Positions 36,646 through 44,948 of a DNA stretch of 64,000 nucleotides are shown here, piece by piece; position 1 is the first letter of the stretch; every line of letters starts with the position of its first letter. The DNA is from Acidobacteria bacterium SCN 69-37. Its GTDB lineage: Bacteria; Acidobacteriota; Vicinamibacteria; Vicinamibacterales; SCN-69-37. The notes below the pieces were generated by a model, which made no database searches, was not told the DNA's origin, and saw only the letters and a list, made by a program, of their open reading frames with translations. The stretch is from contig MEDJ01000020.1 in assembly GCA_001724025.1 (NCBI GenBank), positions 124,001-188,000 on the forward strand, read 5' to 3'. Both the position numbers and the translations under genes were made by a program.

Positions 36646-37578
36646 ATGTCCGATTCCGTCCGTAACGTCGTCATCATCGGGTCCGGTCCTGCCGGACTGA
36701 CAGCCGCTCTCTATACCGCCCGCGCCAATCTGGCGCCGATCGTCATCGAGGGGCTCGAAGCTGGCGGGCAACTGATGCTCACCACCGCCGTCGAGAACTT
36801 TCCAGGATTCACCGACGGCGTGATGGGGCCCGATCTGATGGCCAACATGCGCGGGCAGGCTCAGCGGTTCGGCGCCGAGCTGCGCACGGGGCAGGTGACG
36901 AAGGTGAACCTGCAGGTCCGACCGTTCGAGGTGACCATCGGCGAGGCCGAGGTGGTACGTGCGCACACGATCATCATCTCGACCGGGGCGTCGGCGCGAT
37001 TGCTCGGACTGCCGTCGGAACGTCGGCTGATCGGGCACGGGGTCTCGACGTGCGCAACCTGCGATGGCTTCTTCTTCCGTGGTCGTCCGATTGCCGTCGT
37101 CGGCGGCGGCGACTCAGCCCTCGAGGAGGCGACGTTCCTGACGCGGTTCGCCTCGAGTGTGACGGTCATTCACCGGCGTGACGCGCTGCGAGCCTCGAAG
37201 GTGATGCAGGACAAGGCGTTCGCCAACCCGAAGATCACGTTCGAATGGGACAGCGAAGTCGTCGATGTGATGGACGGCGGGCAGGGGGCGGTGACGGCGG
37301 CTCGCCTCCGCCACGTCAAGACCGGCGCGGAGAAGGATCTGCCGATCGATGGGCTGTTCGTGGCCATCGGCCACACGCCGAATACCTCGCTGTTCTCGGG
37401 CCAGCTCGAGATGGACGCCAACGGCTACCTGATCACGCGCGACGGCATGAAGACGAACGTGCCGGGCGTGTTCGCCTGCGGCGACGTACAGGATCCGGTC
37501 TACCGCCAGGCCATCACGGCCGCCGGCTCAGGCTGCATGGCCGCGCTCGACGCCGAAAAGTTCATCGAGCACGGTTAG
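36646..37578 (+). CDS. trxB: Thioredoxin reductase
   Basis: This 310-residue NADPH-dependent flavoenzyme keeps thioredoxin reduced. The FAD-binding motif is VVIIGSGPAGLTAALYTARA (residues 8-27). The redox-active dithiol is CATCDGFFFRG (about 134-144), and the NADPH-binding GGGDSALEEATFL follows. The C-terminal FAD motif is GVFACGDVQDPVYRQAITAAGSGCMAALDAEKF. Its last 17 bases overlap the 3' end of the convergent mnmA gene, so antisense effects at the two ends are possible. It is the third gene after glgA and trxA. Confidence 0.97.
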   Translation: MSDSVRNVVIIGSGPAGLTAALYTARANLAPIVIEGLEAGGQLMLTTAVENFPGFTDGVMGPDLMANMRGQAQRFGAELRTGQVTKVNLQVRPFEVTIGEAEVVRAHTIIISTGASARLLGLPSERRLIGHGVSTCATCDGFFFRGRPIAVVGGGDSALEEATFLTRFASSVTVIHRRDALRASKVMQDKAFANPKITFEWDSEVVDVMDGGQGAVTAARLRHVKTGAEKDLPIDGLFVAIGHTPNTSLFSGQLEMDANGYLITRDGMKTNVPGVFACGDVQDPVYRQAITAAGSGCMAALDAEKFIEHG

Positions 37579-38713
37579 CAATCCATCCGCCGCCAAGCAC
37601 GTCGTCTCCGTCGTAGAAGACCACGGCTTGGCCCGGCGCGATGGCGAGCTGCGGCTCGTCGAACACGAGCGACGCCAGCCCATCGCCGTCGCTGATGACC
37701 GTGGCCGGTGCGTCGGCGTGGCGATGGCGGATGCGCGCGGTCACGCGCGTGGGCCCCGCGGGCGGCACACCTGCAATCCAGTTCACACCGGTGGCCTGCA
37801 GGTCGCGCGCGCCGAGCTCCTGCTTCGATCCCACGACGACGCGACGATCGGCCGGGTCGAGACGCAGCACGTACAGCGGCTGGGGCTTCGTCACGCCGAT
37901 GCCCTTGCGCTGGCCGACGGTGAAGCGGTGCAGGCCGTGATGACGGCCGATCACCGTGCCCGCGCTGTCGACGATGTCGCCCTCGTCGGGGTGTCTCCCC
38001 GAGGCTGAAGCCTCGGGACTCCGAAGATCTTCAGCGTCCGTTTTCCGAAGATCGCTGCCTTCTCGGCTCCGGAGCATCTCGGCTTCGACGAAGTCGGCGG
38101 TCCGGCCGTTGGGGATGAAGCAGATCTCGTGGCTGTCGGGCTTGCGGGCGACGGCCAACTGCAGGCGATCTGCGTAGGCGCGCACCTCGGACTTCGTCAG
38201 GTGCCCGACGGGGAAAGTCGCGTGCGCCAGCTGATCCTGCGTCAGGCCGAACAGGAAGTACGACTGATCCTTGGCGGCGTCCACACCGCGCCGCAGGACG
38301 TACCGGCGCCGGTCCTCGTCGAAGACGACGCGGGCGTAGTGTCCCGTTGCGACGGCGGCGGCATCGAGTCCGGCCGCGCGATCGACGAGGTGCGCGAACT
38401 TGAGTGTCGAATTGCAGTGCACGCACGGAATGGGCGTGCGCCCCTGTGCGTACTCGTCGACGAAGTTCCGCACGACCGTCTCGCGGAACTCGTGTTCGAA
38501 GTTGACGATGTAGTGGGGGATGCCGAGCGCGGTGGCCACGCGCCTGGCATCGTGGAGATCGTCCAGGCTGCAGCACGATCCGAACGACTCGGCGCCATGG
38601 CGCTGATCGTAGAGCTGCATCGACAGGCCGATCACGTCGTGGCCGGCCTCGACCAGCCGCGCGGCCGCGACCGACGAATCGACGCCACCCGACATCGCCA
38701 CGACGATACGCAC
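37562..38713 (-). CDS. mnmA: tRNA-specific 2-thiouridylase MnmA, with an in-frame repeat-derived insertion
   Basis: This enzyme inserts sulfur at position 2 of the wobble uridine in tRNA Lys, Glu and Gln. The PP-loop is MSGGVDSSVAAARL (about residues 7-20). The catalytic cysteines lie in PCVHCNSTLKF and SHEICFIP. The start is GTG (V-R-I-V-V-A-M), two bases after the desulfurase stop. Between CFIP and the conserved GDIVDSAGTVIG there are about 43 residues instead of roughly 17 in E. coli. The extra part (including DLRKTDAEDLRSPEASASGR) is encoded by a REP-like palindrome at 37993-38024 and flanking bases. Both core halves look intact, so the enzyme is probably active. Confidence 0.95.
   Translation of the reverse strand: MRIVVAMSGGVDSSVAAARLVEAGHDVIGLSMQLYDQRHGAESFGSCCSLDDLHDARRVATALGIPHYIVNFEHEFRETVVRNFVDEYAQGRTPIPCVHCNSTLKFAHLVDRAAGLDAAAVATGHYARVVFDEDRRRYVLRRGVDAAKDQSYFLFGLTQDQLAHATFPVGHLTKSEVRAYADRLQLAVARKPDSHEICFIPNGRTADFVEAEMLRSREGSDLRKTDAEDLRSPEASASGRHPDEGDIVDSAGTVIGRHHGLHRFTVGQRKGIGVTKPQPLYVLRLDPADRRVVVGSKQELGARDLQATGVNWIAGVPPAGPTRVTARIRHRHADAPATVISDGDGLASLVFDEPQLAIAPGQAVVFYDGDDVLGGGWIANRAR
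37993..38024. repeat. REP-like palindrome inside mnmA
   Basis: The palindromic core CCCGAGGC-TGAA-GCCTCGGG, flanked by GTCTC and CTCCGA, matches the unit at 22805-22836 with one difference. It lies in the coding region of mnmA and is read through in frame. An adjoining GAAGATCTTC / CCGAAGATC direct repeat extends the insertion to about 38075. Confidence 0.85.
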
Positions 38714-38715
38714 GG

Positions 38716-39879
38716 TCAGCGCACCGCCGCCGACGGCCTGCCGAGCTGACGCAGCCGGCTGACGAGGCGGGGAAGGACGTTTACGACGACGTCGATCTCG
38801 TCGGCCGTGGTGGCCGAGCCGAGGCTGAACCGCAGCGAGTTGCGCGCGCGGGCCGTGGGCAGGCCCATGGCCCGCAGCACGTGCGACGGCTCGAGCGATC
38901 CCGACGAGCAGGCCGATCCGGTGGAGATGGCCACACCCTCGAGATCGAGGGCAATCAGGAGCGACTCGGCCTCGATCCCTTCGAACGAGATGTTGCTGGT
39001 ATTCGGTACGCGCCGCGCCGGATCGCCGTTGACGACCGTGCCCGGAACGCTCGCGAGAATGTTCGTCTCGAGACGATCGCGCAGGGCCGCAACGGCCTCG
39101 CGATGCGGCAGCGTCTCGATCGCCAGGCGGGCGGCCACGCCCAGGCCGGCCAGGCCCGGAACATTCTCGGTGCCGGCCCGGCGGCTGCGCTCCTGGCGTC
39201 CGCCGGTGAGGTAGGACACAAGCCGCACGCCGCGGCGAATCCACAGCGCGCCCGCGCCCTTTGGCCCGCCGAACTTGTGCGCCGAGAGCGACAGCAGATC
39301 GACGCCGAGCGCCTTGACGTCCACAGGAATCTTGCCGGCCGACTGGACGGCGTCGGTGTGGAAGAGCACGCCGGCGGCACGCGCGATCGCGGCCAGGTCG
39401 GCAATCGGCTGAATCGTCCCGATCTCGTTGTTGGCGTGCATCACGGACACGAGCGCCGTCTCCGGACGGAGCGCCGCGCGCAGCGCGTCGGGATCGACGA
39501 GGCCCGTCGTGTCGACGGGCAGGGAGGTGACGGCCCAGCCGCGCCGTTCGAGCGCGCGCACCGTGTTCAGGATGGCCTCGTGTTCGATGGTGGTCGTGAT
39601 GAGATGGCGCCGGCCGGCTGGCTCGAGGGCCTCGGCCGCCCCGCGGACGGCCAGGTTGTCGCTCTCGGTCCCGCCGGCGGTGAAGACGATCTCGCTCGAC
39701 TCGGCGCCGAGCAGGGCGGCCACCGACGTGCGGGCGGTGTCGAGTTCGGCCTTGGCCTGCTGCCCGAACGTGTGGACGGACGACGCGTTGCCGATCGTCG
39801 TCGTCATGGCCTGGTTGACGGCGGCGACGACCTCGGGCAACGGGGGCGCCGTCGCGTTGTAGTCGAGGTAGATCCGCAT
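38716..39879 (-). CDS. Cysteine desulfurase (NifS/IscS family)
   Basis: A 387-residue pyridoxal-phosphate enzyme that takes sulfur from cysteine as a persulfide. The start MRIYLDYNATAPPLPEVV is the family standard. The PLP-lysine is in SLSAHKFGGPKGAGAL (about residue 203). HTDAVQSAGKIPVDV binds the cofactor, and the catalytic cysteine is in STGSACSSGSLEPSHVL (about 327). Lying two bases before mnmA, it is probably the dedicated sulfur donor for tRNA 2-thiolation, as YrvO is for MnmA in Bacillus. No IscU or regulator gene is present. The ATG lies six bases from TACCAT, suggesting a leaderless message. Confidence 0.95.
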   Translation of the reverse strand: MRIYLDYNATAPPLPEVVAAVNQAMTTTIGNASSVHTFGQQAKAELDTARTSVAALLGAESSEIVFTAGGTESDNLAVRGAAEALEPAGRRHLITTTIEHEAILNTVRALERRGWAVTSLPVDTTGLVDPDALRAALRPETALVSVMHANNEIGTIQPIADLAAIARAAGVLFHTDAVQSAGKIPVDVKALGVDLLSLSAHKFGGPKGAGALWIRRGVRLVSYLTGGRQERSRRAGTENVPGLAGLGVAARLAIETLPHREAVAALRDRLETNILASVPGTVVNGDPARRVPNTSNISFEGIEAESLLIALDLEGVAISTGSACSSGSLEPSHVLRAMGLPTARARNSLRFSLGSATTADEIDVVVNVLPRLVSRLRQLGRPSAAVR

Positions 39880-39885
39880 CTGCTC

Positions 39886-39891
39886 ATGGTA
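39886..39891 (-). promoter_or_regulatory. Candidate -10 element for cysteine desulfurase-mnmA
   Basis: TACCAT on the minus strand ends six bases before the ATG at 39879, so transcription would start about at the start codon. No ribosome-binding site fits in the gap. Confidence 0.35.
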
Positions 39892-40130
39892 GCATTGCGG
39901 GTCGATCGGCATGCCCGTGTCCGAAGTGTCGTCCCGGGCCGTGGTGTCGGACAACCGACCCCGGCGCGAGGCAACAAAAGCGGTAAGTACCCTCCCTGAC
40001 TTGCCGATATAGGGTAAAGACTCGACAGGGGGACGCCTCGCAGGATGGAGCGTCTCCAACTCCGCCCAGTCGGCCCTGTGTGTGCCCGGGCCGGCTGCCT
40101 CCAGGAGTGTTTCAGACTTGGAGATCAGAT

Positions 40131-40625
40131 ATGTGGAAGCGTGACGAGGCCGTCCGACCGCCTCAACCAGCAGCACCCAGTCCGGCAGCGCCTGTCCTGC
40201 AGCAGGAGGCGGCTCGTCCAGCAGAGGCGACACGGCAACAGGAGAGGGGCACCGTGAACATTGGGAAGAGCGTCATCATCAAGGGCGATCTGTCGGGCAG
40301 CGAAGATCTGACGATCGAGGGCCAGGTCGAGGGCAAGATCGAACTGCGTCAGAACGTGCTGACGATCGGGGCCAACGGCAAAATCAAGGCGCAGATTTTC
40401 GCCAAGATCGTCATTGTGCAGGGCGAGGTGACCGGGAACATCACGGCCACCGAGCGCATCGACATCCGGGACAACGGGTCGGTCGACGGCGATCTGGCAT
40501 CGCCCCGCATTGCGATTGCCGACGGCGCGCACTTCCGCGGCAGCATCGACATGCAGCGGACGACGAAGCCCGGTGAGGCGAAACCGGCCGAGGCGCCGAA
40601 GGCAGCGGCGGCCGCGGTCAAGTAG
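40131..40625 (+). CDS. Bactofilin
   Basis: A 164-residue polymer-forming cytoskeletal protein of the bactofilin (DUF583) family. Such proteins scaffold cell-wall or polarity factors at the membrane. Residues 1-55 are a proline/alanine-rich tail (MWKRDEAVRPPQP). The central beta-helix runs from NIGKSVIIKGDLSGSEDLTI to DGAHFRGSIDMQ with the typical repeating hydrophobic G-x-V/I pattern (EGKIELRQNVLTIGANGKIKA). The C-terminal tail is KP/EA-rich. GGAGAT five bases upstream fixes the start; earlier in-frame ATGs lack a site. The 250 bases upstream carry no gene. Confidence 0.92.
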   Translation: MWKRDEAVRPPQPAAPSPAAPVLQQEAARPAEATRQQERGTVNIGKSVIIKGDLSGSEDLTIEGQVEGKIELRQNVLTIGANGKIKAQIFAKIVIVQGEVTGNITATERIDIRDNGSVDGDLASPRIAIADGAHFRGSIDMQRTTKPGEAKPAEAPKAAAAAVK

Positions 40626-40666
40626 CGCGATCGCGGGTCCACCCGCGATCGCCAGACGTACACGAC

Positions 40667-41329
40667 GTGGCATCCCTGTTCGGGTGGGGAGGACGGAAAT
40701 CATCCCCGTCCTCTGCCACCCCGTCTCCATCGTCGGCCCACGAGGCCACTGCGGCCGTCGCCACCCCGGCGTCATCGAAGGTCCTGCCGAAGGTGCTGGC
40801 AACGCTGGCGCACGTCGAGGCGCCGATCCTCATGGATCTGGGCCCGGTCGTCGGCAGCAATATTTCCTTCTTCGGCGAGGAACTGGCCTGTCGCATCTTC
40901 GTCGAGGACCTGTTCGCAATTGTCGAGACGCACGCACGCGCCGGCACGCGTGAGCTGGCCGGCGACGCCGTGCTGTCGCGGCTGAGCCGGGAGCCCGGAT
41001 CGATCGACGGCATCCTCTGCTGGGATCTGTTCGATTACCTCGACAAGCAGAGTGCCCCGAAACTCGCCACGGCCCTGGTGACGCTCCTCAAGCCCGGCGG
41101 GGTACTGTACGCGTTCTTCGGGCAGAAGGCGGAGACACTGGGGCACTACCACCGCTTCATCGTCGAGGGCCGGGATCGCATGACGCTGCGACCGGCACCG
41201 GCCACGCCGACGGCGCGCAACGTCCTCGTCACGCGCGACGTCAACCGTATGTTCGAAGGGCTGGTTGTGGCAGAATCCGTCTTGCTCAAGAGCAACGCGC
41301 GCGAGACGATGTTCCGCAAGCCGGCCTGA
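40667..41329 (+). CDS. Class I SAM methyltransferase-like protein, unknown substrate
   Basis: A 220-residue cytoplasmic protein. After a serine/alanine-rich lead (residues 8-40) a Rossmann-like fold begins: APILMDLGPVVGSNISFFGE occupies the motif I position, though it lacks the standard GxGxG. GILCWDLFDYLDKQSAPKLA follows, then ALVTLLKPGGVLYAFFGQKA (a motif III-like strand) and a C-terminal ending in NARETMFRKP. This is the order of class I methyltransferases. SAM binding is not proven. The start GTG has no strong ribosome site. It lies 41 bases after bactofilin and 66 bases before the SAM hydroxide adenosyltransferase gene, so possible co-transcription links two SAM-related proteins. Confidence 0.7.
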   Translation: MASLFGWGGRKSSPSSATPSPSSAHEATAAVATPASSKVLPKVLATLAHVEAPILMDLGPVVGSNISFFGEELACRIFVEDLFAIVETHARAGTRELAGDAVLSRLSREPGSIDGILCWDLFDYLDKQSAPKLATALVTLLKPGGVLYAFFGQKAETLGHYHRFIVEGRDRMTLRPAPATPTARNVLVTRDVNRMFEGLVVAESVLLKSNARETMFRKPA

Positions 41330-41395
41330 CGCGGCCGTTCGCGCCGCCGACGTGCCGGCACGCAGCCGGACGCCTCCCGTTCAGGTGTCGTCATC

Positions 41396-42190
41396 ATGGC
41401 CAAGGCTCCCATTGCACTGCTCAGTGACTTCGGTACGCGCGATCACTATGTCGGCGTGATGAAGGGCGTGATCCTCGGGATCAATCCCGAGGTGACGCTC
41501 GTCGACCTGACGCACGACGTGCCCCCGCACGACATTGCCGCCGCCGCGCACGAGCTGGCGTCCACCTATCGCTACTTTCCGGCCGGAACCGTCTTCCTTG
41601 TCGTCATCGATCCGGGCGTGGGCACCGCGCGTCGCGGCATCGCCGCCGAGGCGGGTGAGTGGAAGTTCGTGGCGCCCGACAACGGCGTGCTGACAGGCGT
41701 GTTCCAGGATCAGGCACCGCGCAAGGTCGTCGAACTCACCGAGCGCCGGTACGCGCGACCGACCGTCAGCCGCACGTTCGAGGGACGCGATCGGTTTGCC
41801 CCGGCGGCCGCCTGGCTGTCGAAGGGCGTGCACGTCACCGCGCTCGGCCGGCCGATCAGCGACTACACGCTGCTCGATCTGCCGGCTCCGCGCGTGGAGG
41901 AGACGCGGCTGGTTGGCGTCGTGGCCCGGATCGATCGCTTCGGCAATATCATCACGAACCTCGACCGCAAGTCGTGCGAACGGCTGACCGAGGGCGTCGG
42001 CGTGCTGCGTCTGACCGTCGATGGGCACGTGATCGACCGCATCGTCTCCACATACAGCGATATCGGGCCCGAAGAGATCGCCGCCCTGTTCGGGAGCACC
42101 GATCACCTGGAGGTCGCAATGCGCGCCAGGCACGCGGCCCAGCATCTGACCGTGCAGGTCGGCGCCGACGTCGAACTGATCCGCATCTGA
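41396..42190 (+). CDS. SAM hydroxide adenosyltransferase (DUF62 family)
   Basis: This 264-residue trimeric enzyme family hydrolyses S-adenosylmethionine to adenosine and methionine with an activated water. Diagnostic motifs are intact: LLSDFGTRDHYVGVMKGVI at the N-terminus (the catalytic Asp/Arg/His region), VTLVDLTHDVPPHDI, FLVVIDPGVGTARRGIA, FVAPDNGVLTGVF and RIDRFGNIITNLD in the C-terminal beta domain. It lacks the extra loop of fluorinase and chlorinase enzymes, so halogenation is unlikely. The cellular need is unclear; SAM turnover or repair has been proposed for the family. It precedes hflX by 66 bases on the same strand. Confidence 0.93.
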   Translation: MAKAPIALLSDFGTRDHYVGVMKGVILGINPEVTLVDLTHDVPPHDIAAAAHELASTYRYFPAGTVFLVVIDPGVGTARRGIAAEAGEWKFVAPDNGVLTGVFQDQAPRKVVELTERRYARPTVSRTFEGRDRFAPAAAWLSKGVHVTALGRPISDYTLLDLPAPRVEETRLVGVVARIDRFGNIITNLDRKSCERLTEGVGVLRLTVDGHVIDRIVSTYSDIGPEEIAALFGSTDHLEVAMRARHAAQHLTVQVGADVELIRI

Positions 42191-42240
42191 ACCGATCGCC
42201 GCGGCACGGCCGGGCGGTCCGCGCCCGCGCAGCCGCGTGT

Positions 42241-42246
42241 TACGAT
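42241..42246 (+). promoter_or_regulatory. Candidate -10 element for hflX, very short leader
   Basis: TACGAT lies ten bases before the ATG at 42257. Transcription would start about four bases before the start codon. Confidence 0.35.
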
Positions 42247-42256
42247 CGCGGCCGGG

Positions 42257-43543
42257 ATGACGCACGCCGCCCACACGACCGCCGACGGCCCCCGCGAGCG
42301 CGTGGCGATCGTCAGGCTCACGACACCAGTACTCAGACATGTCGAGCCGGAACTCGCGCTCGACGAGCTCGAGGGACTGGCCCGGGCCGCCGGCGCCGAG
42401 GTGGTCCTGCGCCTGGCGCAGGAGCGCGACGCGGCCGATCCGGCGACGCTCATCGGGCGCGGCAAGGCCGAGCAACTGGGGCGCGCGGCGACCGAACTCG
42501 ACGCCAGCCTGGTCATCGTCGACAACGAACTGACCCCCGCGCAGACACGCAATCTCACCGAGGTGACCGGCTGTCGTGTGATCGACAGGACGGCGCTGAT
42601 CCTCGACATCTTCGCGCGACGGGCCCGGACGCGGGAAGGGCAGTTGCAGGTCGAACTCGCGCAGCTGCGCTATACGTTGCCGCGGCTGGCCGGCTCGAGC
42701 GCGGCCCTGTCGCGGCTCGGCGGCGGTATCGGAACGCGCGGCCCCGGCGAGACGAAGCTCGAGACCGACAGGCGACGAATCCGCCACCGCATCGCCGTGC
42801 TCGAGGCCGACATCGCGACCGTGCAGCGTCGCCGCGGCTATTTGCGCGCGCGGCGCCGGCGGTCGGACGTGCCCGTCGCAGCCCTCGTCGGCTACACGAA
42901 CGCGGGCAAGACCACACTGTTCAATCGCCTCACCGGCGCAGGGGCCGTCGCGTCGGATGCGCTGTTCGTGACGCTCGATCCCCTCATGCGCCGCGTGAAA
43001 CTGCCCGACGCCCGACAGATCGTGCTGGCCGACACCGTGGGATTCATCGATCGGCTGCCGCACCAGCTCGTGGCCGCCTTCCATGCCACGCTCGAGGAGG
43101 TCGCGTCGGCCGACCTGCTGCTGCACGTGATCGACGCGTCGGCTCCAGACCGAGACAGGCACGCCCTGGCGGTCGAACGCGTGCTGGCCGAGGTCGGAGC
43201 GGAGACGGTGCCGCGCCTGGACGTGTTCAACAAGGCGGATCGCCTCCAGCCGCACGAGCGGCGCGGCCTGGCACGGACCGGCGCGGTCGTCGTGTCAGCG
43301 GCGGAGGGCGAGGGCGTTGCCGATCTGCTCGCGAGCGTCGTCGAGCGGCTGGCCCTCGACACCGTCCGCACCACGCTGCACTTCGACAGGGCGGATGCCG
43401 CGGATCGCAGCCGGCTCGCCGACCTGTATCGCCATGCGCGGGTGATTGACGAACACGATTGCGGAGACGAGCGGATCGAGATCGTGGCGGACGTGCCGCG
43501 ACGCCTGCTGTCGCGCTTCGCGACCATGACGAGGACTGCATGA
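42257..43543 (+). CDS. hflX: Ribosome-associated GTPase HflX
   Basis: This 428-residue GTPase splits stalled or stressed ribosomes. The N-terminal HflX domain contains TLIGRGKAEQLG and DNELTPAQTRNL. The glycine-rich linker is GGGIGTRGPGETKLETDRRR (about residues 155-174). The G domain follows with GYTNAGKTTLFN (G1, about 213), ADTVGFIDRLP (G3) and NKAD (G4). The C-terminal domain is short. Its stop overlaps the start of the TPR-SLH lipoprotein as ATGA, an unusual coupling between a ribosome factor and an exported protein. Confidence 0.96.
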   Translation: MTHAAHTTADGPRERVAIVRLTTPVLRHVEPELALDELEGLARAAGAEVVLRLAQERDAADPATLIGRGKAEQLGRAATELDASLVIVDNELTPAQTRNLTEVTGCRVIDRTALILDIFARRARTREGQLQVELAQLRYTLPRLAGSSAALSRLGGGIGTRGPGETKLETDRRRIRHRIAVLEADIATVQRRRGYLRARRRRSDVPVAALVGYTNAGKTTLFNRLTGAGAVASDALFVTLDPLMRRVKLPDARQIVLADTVGFIDRLPHQLVAAFHATLEEVASADLLLHVIDASAPDRDRHALAVERVLAEVGAETVPRLDVFNKADRLQPHERRGLARTGAVVVSAAEGEGVADLLASVVERLALDTVRTTLHFDRADAADRSRLADLYRHARVIDEHDCGDERIEIVADVPRRLLSRFATMTRTA

Positions 43544-44904
43544 AACGACTGGCCACGCTCGGGCTGGCACTGATGGTGACACTGGGGCTGGCCGCATGCG
43601 CCACCACGCCGCCCGCGTCGTCGACGGGCCTGCCCGCCGCCCCGGCGTTTGCGGAGTATCCGCCGCCGGACATCCCGTCGGGTCTCACGGTGTCCGACAC
43701 CGTCCGTCGTCGGCACGAGGCGGCCTGGGCGCGTCTGCAGGCGGGCGATCCCCGGACCGCAGCGCGGGAATTCACCGCGATCCTGAAGCAGGATCCGTCG
43801 CTGTACCCGGCCGAGGTCGGCCTGGGCTTTGCCTTGCTCGCCGGGCGAGACGTCGAGGCCGCCGAACCGCTGTTCGCCGCGGCGACGAACGTCGATGCCG
43901 CGTATCTGCCGGCCTGGGTGGGCCGTGCGGAAGCACTCGTGTCGCTGGGCCGGGACGCCGATGCGATCGCGGCGCTCGAACGGGTGCAGGCCCTCGACCC
44001 CACCCGGGAGAACGTGACCACGCGGCTCGAACTGCTGCGATTCCGGCTGGTCCAGTCGGCCCTGGCCGCCGGGCAGCAGGCGCGCGTCGCCGGCCGTCAC
44101 GCCGACGCGGTGGCGGCGTTCACGCGCGCGCTGGCCCAGTCGCCCGACAGCACCATGATCCTGAGCGAACTGGCGCGCGCCGAGGTCGCCGCGGGACAAC
44201 TCACCGAGGCCGAGACGCACGCGCGCCGCGCGGTGCAACTCGAGCCCCGCGAGGCCGACTGGCAGGCGCTGCTTGGCGACGTGCTCGAGGCGCGTGGACA
44301 ACTGCGCGACGCGACAGCGGCGTACGAGCGGGCCGACGCACTCGAACCGTCCGAGGCCTGGCGCACACGTCTCCGTGACCTGCGCGAGCGCACGGAACTC
44401 GCGACGCTGCCCGGGACGTTCCGCGCCATCACCACGGCCTCGACCATCACGCGCGCCGATGTTGCGGCCTTCGTCGGCATCCACCTGCGCGATCTCGTCG
44501 AGACGGCGCCGGTGCGCGCGACGACGGTGGCGACCGACATCCGGGGGCATTGGGCGGCGGCGTGGATTTTGCCAGTCACGCGCGCGGGCATCATGAGCGT
44601 GTTCCCGAATCACACGTTCCAGCCGGCCGCGGTGGTGCGACGCGCCGACCTGGCCACGGTCATGTCCGTGCTGATTCCGCTGGCCAGCACCACGCGTCAG
44701 GCCGAACTGGCCAAGTGGCGCGCGGCGCGCCCGCGCTTCAGTGACCTGCCGGCGTCGCACGTGTTCTACGAGGCCGCGGCGCTGTCGGCTGCTGCTGGCG
44801 TGATCGTGCCGGACGGCACCGGGCGATTCGATCCGACACGTCCGGCGACCGGTGCGGAACTCGACGAGGCCGTCAGGCGCGTGGCCGCGATCGCCGGCCG
44901 CTGA
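43540..44904 (+). CDS. TPR lipoprotein with C-terminal SLH-like domains
   Basis: A 454-residue exported lipoprotein. The signal peptide MKRLATLGLALMVTLGLAAC has its lipobox Cys within LAACATT. Residues about 60-285 hold several tetratricopeptide repeats (AWARLQAGDPRTAAREFTAI, AWVGRAEALVSLGRDADAIA, and ARVAGRHADAVAAFTRALAQ). The C-terminal 120 residues hold two S-layer-homology-like units: TDIRGHWAAAWILPVTRAGI then FPNHTFQPAAVVRRADLA, and FSDLPASHVFYEAAALSAAA then FDPTRPATGAELDEAV. SLH domains usually bind pyruvylated wall polymers. The combination suggests a protein that bridges outer membrane and wall or organises a complex. The ATG overlaps the hflX stop. Confidence 0.85.
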   Translation: MKRLATLGLALMVTLGLAACATTPPASSTGLPAAPAFAEYPPPDIPSGLTVSDTVRRRHEAAWARLQAGDPRTAAREFTAILKQDPSLYPAEVGLGFALLAGRDVEAAEPLFAAATNVDAAYLPAWVGRAEALVSLGRDADAIAALERVQALDPTRENVTTRLELLRFRLVQSALAAGQQARVAGRHADAVAAFTRALAQSPDSTMILSELARAEVAAGQLTEAETHARRAVQLEPREADWQALLGDVLEARGQLRDATAAYERADALEPSEAWRTRLRDLRERTELATLPGTFRAITTASTITRADVAAFVGIHLRDLVETAPVRATTVATDIRGHWAAAWILPVTRAGIMSVFPNHTFQPAAVVRRADLATVMSVLIPLASTTRQAELAKWRAARPRFSDLPASHVFYEAAALSAAAGVIVPDGTGRFDPTRPATGAELDEAVRRVAAIAGR

Positions 44905-44935
44905 CGGTGCCCGCGGGGAACGCCCGGCCTCGACG

Positions 44936-44941
44936 TAGAAT
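44936..44941 (+). promoter_or_regulatory. Candidate -10 element for pgsA, leaderless start
   Basis: TAGAAT ends seven bases before the ATG at 44949, the distance at which transcription would begin at the start codon. Confidence 0.35.
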
Positions 44942-44948
44942 CGAGCCG

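Noticed and set aside
39960-40130. Possible cyclic di-GMP (GEMM-type) riboswitch before bactofilin
   Set aside because: A GGGGACGC...GCGTCTCC hairpin is present, but the conserved GEMM core bases and tetraloop receptor are missing.
40667-42190. Fluorinase/chlorinase-type halogenating system
   Set aside because: The DUF62 protein lacks the additional loop typical of halogenases, and no halometabolite genes are nearby.
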